Below are positions 55,880 through 64,000 of a stretch of DNA of 64,000 nucleotides, in pieces. The number at the start of each line of letters is the position of its first letter. Within the stretch, counting starts at the first letter, position 1. Below the pieces are notes generated by a model, which saw nothing but the letters and a program-made list of their open reading frames with translations, did not search any database and was not told where the DNA came from. The DNA comes from Skeletonema tropicum (Eukaryota; Bacillariophyta; Thalassiosirophyceae; Thalassiosirales; Thalassiosiraceae): assembly GCA_037178625.1 (NCBI GenBank), contig JAWZXG010000049.1:1-64000 (forward strand), read 5' to 3'. The position numbers and the translations under genes are program-made.

Positions 55880-57576
55880 TTGCGCTTGCCTGCCACTTAC
55901 GGCCGCTAGGTTTACTCATCAAATGACGAGAACCCTTGCCATTAGTGTTAGATCCAACAGCTGACGTCGCGGCAGCAGCGCATCGGTATTGCCAATTATC
56001 ATGATTGTGTACTTAGATTGATAAGAAGTAGAAAGGTTTACACAATACTTTATGATTGCAATGAAAAAATAATAGATCGACCGCGAGATGTGGACGGAAG
56101 CGATTTGCTGTCAACGAAGCAGGAGGAACACGCTGTCAGACAGAGAAAGAATCCAGACACGGATAGATGAAGAAATAATTAAGTATACCGATTCGGACTA
56201 ATTTTTGTCAATTGAATTTGTCACAAATGGGACACAATATCGATGAATGTAAATGCATGCGTCACCGGACAAATGAGAACCAACACCTCAGCTGTACATA
56301 ATGACGTGTTGATGAAGTTGAAGCGACACGTGGCAAAATCCAAAAAAACGAAAAGAAGCGCCGGGCGGAGGCTGAGTATGTCAGTTTTGTCACGTCCGCG
56401 AAGAATCCAGAGAAACTGTCAAGCACGAGAAAGACACTTTGAATTGGTAAAATTGTGCACAATACAATTCTACTAATTTATCCTACATACCATAACAACA
56501 AAACAGAACATCACCATGCACCAAATACACTAAGACTATGTCTACGTCATTGCAGAGCAACTTTATAGCCGGATTCCATTGTAAAAAGACTATATGTAAA
56601 TGTAAAACCAAAGTGCAATGACCTACTACAAATGACACAAAACTGGACAGGCCCCGAGGGCCCGCGCTGATCCCGCCACAGGCACCACCACACCACCACG
56701 CTCGCCACATTCTGCGCGCCCCTGTTTATATTCAATCTTGCCGCCTTTGCAGAAGTATTGTAGCAGCTTGTGCTAATGCCATTGCAGATTGAGTTGTCGG
56801 ATTAATTCAACAAGCAAAAAGATTATGACCCTAAAGTCAGCAACATACAACATACTCCTACAAAATAGACGAGAATTCGAACTGAATCTAAATCTGCTGT
56901 ATGAAATCTGGGTCGGTAATCAACTTTATGTTGAAGAAATGAGTGTCGGCAAAGATTGGGAAACTAATCTGTAGTGTTGAATACCAACAATTGTACTAAG
57001 TATGACTTGTATAGAATGTAAGTGGAAGCTACAGCAACATTTTGTCGATGAATTGCCACAACCGTGGGCACACCTCTCTCTCCTCCAGCGATTTGTTGTT
57101 CCAATCATTATAGTACAAACTAAAATGTAGCATTCGCTTATCACTGTATAGAGATTTCCTTCTTTATTGCCGTCATCATCTTTATCTTTATATATACTTA
57201 TGTACCTTCCACTTCTGCCCCCAGAAAGTGAAAGCATTTTTTCAGCTTTAGCCGCTCGCTACCGCTAATAATTTGTTTTTGGCAGACGCCACGGTAAGTA
57301 GTCTAATAGCAAACGAATCCTCTAATAATGTTTGGATTTGGAAAACATTGACGTCAAGGCTGGCTGTTTACGTTGTTCTCTGCATGCTGCGGACGGCACA
57401 GGTGATAAAGGAAGAGGATTTGATGCGAAATCACCCTACATAGGATCTTCAGACACCTGTCTGAGTCACTTGGAGGACTCAGCACAAGTGCTGATGTAGC
57501 AGATTTAGTTGAGGGGCATCTAACAAATTACTAGTTGTTTGAGGAGCTACCGGCTGTGTCGAGGGTTTGCAATTTT

Positions 57577-58659
57577 GCTCAACCATTTTGTTAGTGATCT
57601 TACTACGGTGAAACCCATCCTACCGCATCTTTCAACATAGCATCCCCAGATCGGCAAGCCGTCTTTGAACATTTTGCGTTATTGTTCTAAAGGGTATATG
57701 TCAGCGTTTGCGCCCCGCATTGGCAGGGGAATGGCTAAGACTACGCTTAATAACACCATTACCATGGTCTCGACGGAGGGTGTCGAGATCGACGTCGACG
57801 GAGCATTCGACTCTACGCTCAATAAACCATCATATCCCCCAACAACCGGTGGTGCAATCATTACCTAGTACCCATGGCGAGATTTTGGTGGCAGGGTAAC
57901 ATCGACAAAGCGCCATTAATGGAAATATTAACACAACACTGATTTTTGGGGCATTTTTGGCATCTCTAACGTAGCTGTGTCCACTCTACACTCCATATGC
58001 AATGATATCCACCAAGAATTGAAGGTGCATCCATTATATAACACCCATGGCGAGGTCTCAGTGGCAGGGTAACGTCAACAAAGTGCCACTGATGGAATAA
58101 TAACACAACACCTGTCACCTGTTTTTTGGCTCTTTTTGACCCTCCATCTTAGTGGTGTTCATGTGGAGAGACAAACAATAATAACAACCCCCCAGCGCCT
58201 CTCCTCAACCAACCATGATATGAACTAATAATTCTACTACTTGGAGGGAATAATAAATCTCCCCCATGCTCCCAAAACACCAACACCATGTCATGTACAT
58301 AATTTACAAGTTATGCACATGAAAAAAATAGTGACCACAACAATCAACCAATAAACAATGGATATTAACGCTCTAAACAATAAAATAGCTTTATACTATC
58401 ATAAATAACAGTTTGCGCCTATATTTATCAAAGGGAATCATGGAGGGGGAGTGAAATGGATGTCATCATATTATCATGTTAATTTACTAGCAAAATAATA
58501 AATATTTTTTTTATGGAGTGAGCTCAACAGCTGCAGCAGAAAGCCGCAGCACTTTAATTCAGATGGGAATTGTGTACAATTTAAGCTATTGGTCGCCGTT
58601 ATTGGTGCTGTGTGGGCGATGACATTGACATGGCGCAAATCGGCCGTAAGAGAGGTTTT
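57577..58659. other. Non-coding with an imperfect direct repeat
   Basis: ACCCATGGCGAG … GGTGGCAGGGTAACATCGAC … ATTAACACAACAC at about 57870-57945 is repeated in diverged form at about 58043-58112. No gene is recognised. Confidence 0.6.
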
Positions 58660-58664
58660 GACGA

Positions 58665-58795
58665 CATGTTGCAAACCCTCGGCGCAGTTTTTTGCTAAAA
58701 AAGTGTAGGGTCTCTGCATATCTGCAGAGTCCCTCTGAAGAGGACTCCCAGATATGACAGAAGACCTTATGTAGGGTGATGCGAAATAGTGACGA
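58665..58795 (+). mobile_element. Solo outer end of the Helitron-like family
   Basis: GTTGCAAACCCTCGGCGCAG (about 58671) and CTTATGTAGGGTGATGCGAA (about 58766) match the outer end at 48724-48890. In between lie CTCTGCA-4 nt-TGCAGAG (58712-58729) and GAGTCC-9 nt-GGACTC (58727-58747). The stems are conserved in position but not in sequence. Confidence 0.7.
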
Positions 58796-59122
58796 TTTCA
58801 ATCTCAACCTCAACTTCAACATTGCCTATCACTCGGTACTCGAATTTACTGTCGCTCATGTCATGAACAAAAAAATCATCAAAAAGAGCTCACAAGATGA
58901 GATCAATCATGTCGCCAACACCGGCAGCATTGAGCGCTCTTACAGCCATTTGTTCATTCAATCATGCCGACAGACTGATTCGTGAGGCGCTCTCACAGCC
59001 ATTCATTCAATCATGGATGGCAAATTGCTATCGCAAGCCACATGCCGCTGCCTCTGCTTGCTGCGCACAGCTCATAATTTTTCATCGAGCAAACCGTCAA
59101 CATCATTCACTACCAAACCACC

Positions 59123-59265
59123 ATGTCGGCCAACTCTCCGCCCTCCGCTCGCCGGCCGCTATCCCACCGCCCCTCCCAACTGCATTCACCCGCACGCATC
59201 GCCGCCGCCTTGAAGCAGGCGCTTTTCTGGCGACCGCAGCCGATGGCCGATGATTACAGTTACAG
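59123..59265 (+). other. Possible first exon, weak
   Basis: A GC-rich frame starts at an ATG (MSANSPPSARRPLSHRPSQ…, 47 codons) and ends at a good GTGAGT donor. It is locally more GC-rich than its surroundings. No convincing downstream exon was found and no domain is recognised. Intron-like signals alone are not enough to call a gene. Confidence 0.2.
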
Positions 59266-59322
59266 GTGAGTTACATGATTCATGATCGGGAAGAACAGTA
59301 GATGAGATCGAGCAACAACTTC

Positions 59323-59393
59323 AGCACCGTGGAAGCCGGTGCTATACAAATTGGCCCAGCACCGTGGAAGCCGGTGCTATATAAATTGGCCCT
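59323..59393. repeat. Tandem duplication of 34 bp
   Basis: AGCACCGTGGAAGCCGGTGC followed by TATACAAATTGGCCC occurs twice in a row, the second time with TATATAAATTGGCCC. Confidence 0.9.
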
Positions 59394-59679
59394 GGGCATG
59401 TTAAACGTCTTCGGACCGCACTCTGAGTTTGGGGTTCCAGAGCACACAGTTTCCGTACAGGTGGAGATTGATTGGGAGAAAAGCTGAGAGTTGTGGGTGC
59501 GCGGGCGATCTAGTGATCCCTTTAGGAGGGTGAAGAGGACCCCGGGTCTGCAGCCTGCGGAAGTACCTTGGTTATTTGAACCCTGTCAGCATCTTGTGTG
59601 ACGTCCCCCGCCCATATACCCCCAAAGAATTTGATGTCAATAGCGATAGATTCTTGTTGACATGTCTTTATTTTTCGTT

Positions 59680-61460
59680 TCGAGTCATCTTTCTAACAAC
59701 ACATCTTCCTGCCCAACTTGACATCTTCGTAGTTCCTACTTCCATTGTGATTCAAGAGGAGTTCAACGTTTACATCTCTGAGCACACTCTTCACACGGCA
59801 TACCACAATCGACACGGCCAGCTACTGTCCATTCATCCACCGCTATTTGGACCAAGCAAGCACGCCTGTTGACGTGCAGACTTCGTGTTGTTCGAGCAGT
59901 CGAGGGCCTATCCTGTCAGACCTGACACAAAGTAGCGCTCCAAAGGCAAAGCCCATTGCATATCGGGTATCATTTGGCACATTTGCAGCCTCTCTATCTC
60001 TCTAGCGGAATGATTGGGGATTGGCGTTTCCATCTTCACAGATGGGGGGTGTAGGTGTACTTAAATAATGTCTCTCATGTTCCTATGAAAGATGTAATTA
60101 TTTGATGACACTGCTTTTAGTTCCAAGTGATACGAGTCCAATGCGATCTTCATCTTCGCTCTCTTGAAATTCACTCATGCAAGTGTTGTCACTCTCACTC
60201 TAAGTCTCAGAGTGAATGTACTTGCTTCTACTGCTATTGTGGCACTTGCTCGATCCACTTCATGTCTATTTGTTGCTTTCACTTCTTATCCCTCCACTGA
60301 AATTAAAGCAGCAATGTTCAAATAGGCGCTACCAAAAAAGTGATTCCACCGCTCCTCCTTTTACCATAATATTTTACATCACAAATCATTCGCTGCTATT
60401 TCCTCACTGTGCTTCCTCACTTCGAGATGCACCATTTTCAGTGTCCTTGACAGCGGCGTTGGCGCAATTGGAAGACTTGTTTGTGTTGCTACCAATGCGG
60501 GCGTCGCCTACACTGCTGCTGGGGTGACACGGAGAAACAAGAGTGAGAAGTTGTCGTGGTCTCATCGTCATTCTCTAGAGGTACATGTCATCCAGACGTA
60601 CATGGAAGATGAAGAAGTGATTTCCTTTCGCTCTATCACCAAATTTTACTTCAATTTTAGAATCGTGATATTGAAGTTGACTGCGTTGTGTTGTATATCT
60701 CATCCTCTGACTACTTCGCGGTTATAGGTCATCTACGAAGCTATAGCATAGCATAGAGATGTATTATTCTATGCAATCCTGATATGCTTCTATGCTGTCG
60801 TAGGCAAGTGTTTTGGGCCACTACAAGCGGCTCATTGCAACAGTGACAACGTCTGATTCACCAATCTAGAGCAATTTCACATCCATGCTTGTTGCTTGGG
60901 ATCCTCTGGCATCACATCTCAAGGGGAGAGTAGATCAACCACTACTGTTTTATTCCACATCATCCTATGCCCAACTTGACATCACCGTAGTTCCTACTTT
61001 CATCGTGACTCAAGAGGAGTTCAAGGAGTTCAAGTTCAACGTGCACATGCTCTGAAAGACACTCTTCACACGGCATACCGCAATCGACACGGCCGCCATT
61101 GCTACTTGGACCAAGCAGAGATTGACATAGGCCTTTTCGGGGAGTGGCAAGCAACAAGGCAAGCAACAAGGCAAGCAACTTCTTGTTTTGAGCTCTAGAG
61201 TCGAGCAGGCCCCCTCTCCTGCTCTCTGTAGGTAGCCAGTGTCTCGCCAAAATCCCATCGCGTCTCATAATGTCGTCTCTAAAGAGTAGAGAGGGATGAT
61301 CGCGGATTGGCGTTCCCGTCTTCTCAGAATGAGAGGTATTCAGACAACGTGTCTCATGTGCTCCTATGAAAGATGTACATAGTTTATGACATGCTTTAGT
61401 TCCAATTAATTTGAGTCCAATGCGATCTTGATCTTAGCCCTCTTGAAATTCACTCATACA
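59680..61460. repeat. Diverged direct duplication in non-coding DNA
   Basis: Blocks at about 59705-59865 and 60965-61120 share GCCCAACTTGACATC, GTAGTTCCTACTT, CAAGAGGAGTTCAA, CTTCACACGGCATACC, CAATCGACACGGCC and TTGGACCAAGCA. Blocks at about 60010-60190 and 61290-61460 share GATTGGCGTT, CTCCTATGAAAGATGTA-like, GTCCAATGCGATCTT and CTCTTGAAATTCACTCAT. Order and spacing are kept, so a unit of about 1.3 kb was duplicated. No gene is recognised in either copy. Confidence 0.8.
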
Positions 61461-61675
61461 AGCTACACCCTGACTAACTGATTCTCTACTAATCTAGTCC
61501 TTTCAGGATATTATTGTACATCATTCGCTGATATTTCCTATTGCGACAGGTAGATATTACTTTGTTGGCATACTGCGGAATGGCCATATCATCTTATATC
61601 CCTCTGTGTGGCTGACATACACATTGCTCGAAATTGGGGGATTGAGATTGGTAAGCTTCGCATCTACATCATCTC

Positions 61676-63963
61676 TCACGCTTCTCTATTAACTTGGGCA
61701 TCGTTGGAGACGAGCGAGATTGAACTCGAGCTTCCATCATCGTTGGAATTGTCGTAGCTGATAGACTTGCCATCCGCCTGCAGTGATTCCAACAAATTCT
61801 GGTGTGACTCAACAAGAGCTGCAGCAAGTGCATTTGTGAGACGCTCCTCGAGGTTCGCCATTTCCCTCTTATTCTGCTCGTCTTGCTCCTTCAGAGAAAA
61901 TTGGATCTGCTCAAACACGCCCTTCAGCTCATGTTTTAGCTGTTTCTTCGACTTTTCAATAGACCGCTGGATATTTTGTTCCGATCTTTGCTCTTGTGTT
62001 CCGGAAGGTTGCACATTGAATCCTTCGAGTATGTCGTTATCACTCCTGTCAAATAAACTGTCGAACGTGCTGCTCAGAGAGGAGAACATGGTCTCGATGA
62101 ACCAATTCACCACTCTCATTGTTGTAGAAATAGGTTTGTTCGCGTCAAGGAGTTTCCCCGTATCATTGAATTCATTCAGCACATATGCCACGATCATCTT
62201 CATCCCAGCCATTGTCAAAGCAAGGATGATGAATAAGACAATTGCCTCAAGATTAATTCTTCCGGATGAAGGGGAAGATGCATCGATCTTGCACGATGCG
62301 AGATGGCCAAGCTTGTGATTTATTGTCTTCGTCACCTTCCAAACTTGGAGCATGGAGATCACTCCGAAGAAATAATTGATATTCCTCCGTGACAGTAGTC
62401 CATCTGAAGCTCCCCCCTTCATCCACATTCCATGATAACTCTTGAGGCTAGATATCTCAGACACAAAAATGATTCGTGCCTTTCCTAACATCATCTTACT
62501 AGAGACATAGCTGTTCTGATAGGAGTCACTGACGATAGCGATTAAGATATTAAGCAATACGATCGTGACTCCAAATGTATACAATACAAAGATCATTGTA
62601 ATGAGTGGATGTTTCTGAAGAGAATCGCTGTCTAGGTCACCAAGCTGTGTAAAAGGATGTGAGTTTACGACGGAATCAAATTGCATCATAAGAAGATAAA
62701 AGCAAAACACATTGCACATACCATAATTGTGTACGCTGTGATGTAACCTTTTAGGTAAGAAACTGCCTCCCCTGATTCGAACGTGAGTGTCACCCACATC
62801 TGAGCAAAAGACGCCATCGCAGCAAATAACACAAGGAGGAACCATTTGATGTCTTTCAGGATCTCTACAGAGCAAAGAATGAAGGTAGCTAGCTGCTTGT
62901 TTCGAACTTTTGTGAATCCAAGAATCCGAAGCCAAAGAAACGGAGTGGTGATTGCAACTGCACTTCGTAGATAGAACGGGATTGTGGTGTCCTCCACATC
63001 TCTGTTCGCCTTGTTTCGGAGTACAGTGTCCACGGCAACCGAACTGATAAGTACCATGAGGAGTGGGGCCCACTCTAACAGGTTCCAAAAGCTCAAAGTA
63101 TCGTTCCAGAATAAATTTCTTGACAAATTGTACTTGGCTATACCAGCGTGAATTACCTTTGTCCCAAAGTAAGATATGCTCAACATAAGTGTGGACGTGA
63201 AGAAAAGATACAGGTGTGGATTGAATTGACGATCCCGCGCTGATAGGTGCATCAACGCAGCTGCAGGCCCCAAGCGGAAGCTCATGATGAGTATGGAGTG
63301 ATTGATGGCGTCTACAAGAGCTTGGATCGTGGCAAATGGGGAGAACATAACTCTGTCCAATAGGCGCCTTATCACAGAGGTTGCTGCTGCTCTTTTCACG
63401 AGGTCTTCATCAAGAACGCAGATTCGCCTAATTAGTCCTTTGGACTTTAACCCCAATCCAAGTGCCCCCACAGCGTCAAAAAGTTCATCTCGATGTCTCT
63501 TGAATTGTCGCAAATCACCGGTAGAGACTACATCGGCAAAGCCACTTGAACTGCTTGTAAGTTGCTTGGTCATTTGAACATGGTGAAACACTGACAAGTC
63601 GTCTTGAATGTTCAATGCGCTAACTCTCTCAAGATAAAAGACAGCACTCTCTGCAAGATGGCGAGACTCCTCTTTGACCATTTGCAATTTGAGTTGAAAA
63701 GCACGTCCCTCCGCTGTATCACCGTAATCATCGCCACTCAGGTTCGAATCTAATACTTGCTGCGTGTGTTGAACACTAATTGACTTGTCAAGCATATTAA
63801 TCAGCCAGTCTCCGCTGCCAATCGAATCAATATTAAATAGTACCTTCTTGACAATTGACATGTCAAACACTCGCTGCCGAGTCTCAGGATCTTCAATGAG
63901 TAGCAGCTCTTCCAATAGATTTGGTATTGATGCAACGTGCTCAACAATGGATGTATCCATCAT
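61676..63963 (-). CDS. TRP/polycystin-like cation channel (ion transport family)
   Basis: Two exons, 63963-62722 and 62644-61676. The 77-bp intron (GTATGT … TTTACACAG) lies exactly in the pore region; the joined protein has 736 residues. Residues 1-210 are helical and soluble. Membrane segments are at about 250-268, 293-313, 329-349 and 371-391. The pore loop is YLKGYITAYTIMLGDLD (403-419), matching the TRP-like 'M.LGDFD' signature created by splicing. S6 is FGVTIVLLNILIAIVSDSY (about 438-456), with one further hydrophobic segment at about 540. The tail is a coiled coil (QNIQRSIEKSKKQLKHELKG … NKREMANLEERL). Such channels conduct Ca2+ or other cations. TTTTCTCAAG before the ATG looks like an acceptor, so more N-terminal exons may lie beyond the window. 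Confidence 0.85.
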
Positions 63964-64000
63964 CTTGAGAAAAGAACTTTGGCGTTTTAGACAACTTCCT

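Larger units (their letters stand above)
54067..57576 (-). mobile_element. Helitron-like element, right arm of giant inverted repeat
   Basis: Reverse-complement copy of 48724-52240. It begins TCGGCCCTCGGGGCCCCCG (54067) after host sequence TGATGG and ends TTTGCAATTTT (57576) before GCTCAACC. Outside these points the two copies have unrelated flanks, apart from a shared TTTT at the outer end, which may be a T-rich target preference. It carries the same cargo frames on the minus strand. Confidence 0.85.

Overview
This looks like nuclear DNA of a photosynthetic stramenopile, most likely a diatom. The evidence is short GT-AG introns (77-296 bp), a protein whose leader combines a diatom-type plastid signal (Ala-Phe-Ala-Pro) with a twin-arginine lumen signal, a BspA-type leucine-rich-repeat protein, a retinol-saturase-like oxidoreductase and sulfotransferase-like genes. 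No rRNA, tRNA or CRISPR array was recognised. The assignment is an inference from gene style, not from a marker gene.

Layout: 1-6727 is a higher-order satellite (about 30-32 bp monomers in about 611 bp units). 6728-19250 is a mobile-element graveyard: an endonuclease-only non-LTR fragment, a foldback/TIR element, a Ty1/copia RT fragment and a second RT-like fragment. It also holds a DNA2-like helicase pseudogene, a secreted Gly-Asp-Ala-repeat protein and a coiled-coil gene with a probable frameshift. 20239-34490 is the ordinary gene block: SUN-domain protein (-), ABM-fold protein (-), RetSat-like oxidoreductase (+), LRR protein (+), predicted thylakoid-lumen protein (-), and two tandem sulfotransferase-like genes (+). 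34982-36151 is a terminal-inverted-repeat element without a recognised transposase.

37900-58800 is the most striking part. A large Helitron-like Rep/helicase gene (minus strand, 38051-46978) is split by a nested element lying exactly between its HUH motif and its Y2 motif. Around it lie several smaller, apparently non-autonomous relatives that carry the C-terminal part of a PIF1-like helicase and a shared 13-bp hairpin, GGCCCTCGGGGCC. Two nearly identical 3.5 kb copies (48724-52240 and 54067-57576) face each other as a giant inverted repeat. The 1.8 kb between them holds a third, diverged relative with its own cargo gene, cut by the right-hand copy. A 27-nt imperfect palindrome occurs at least 13 times in introns and flanks of these elements.

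The right edge (61676-63963) carries a TRP/polycystin-like cation channel gene on the minus strand, probably continuing beyond the window. Much of 57577-61675 is non-coding, with diverged local duplications.
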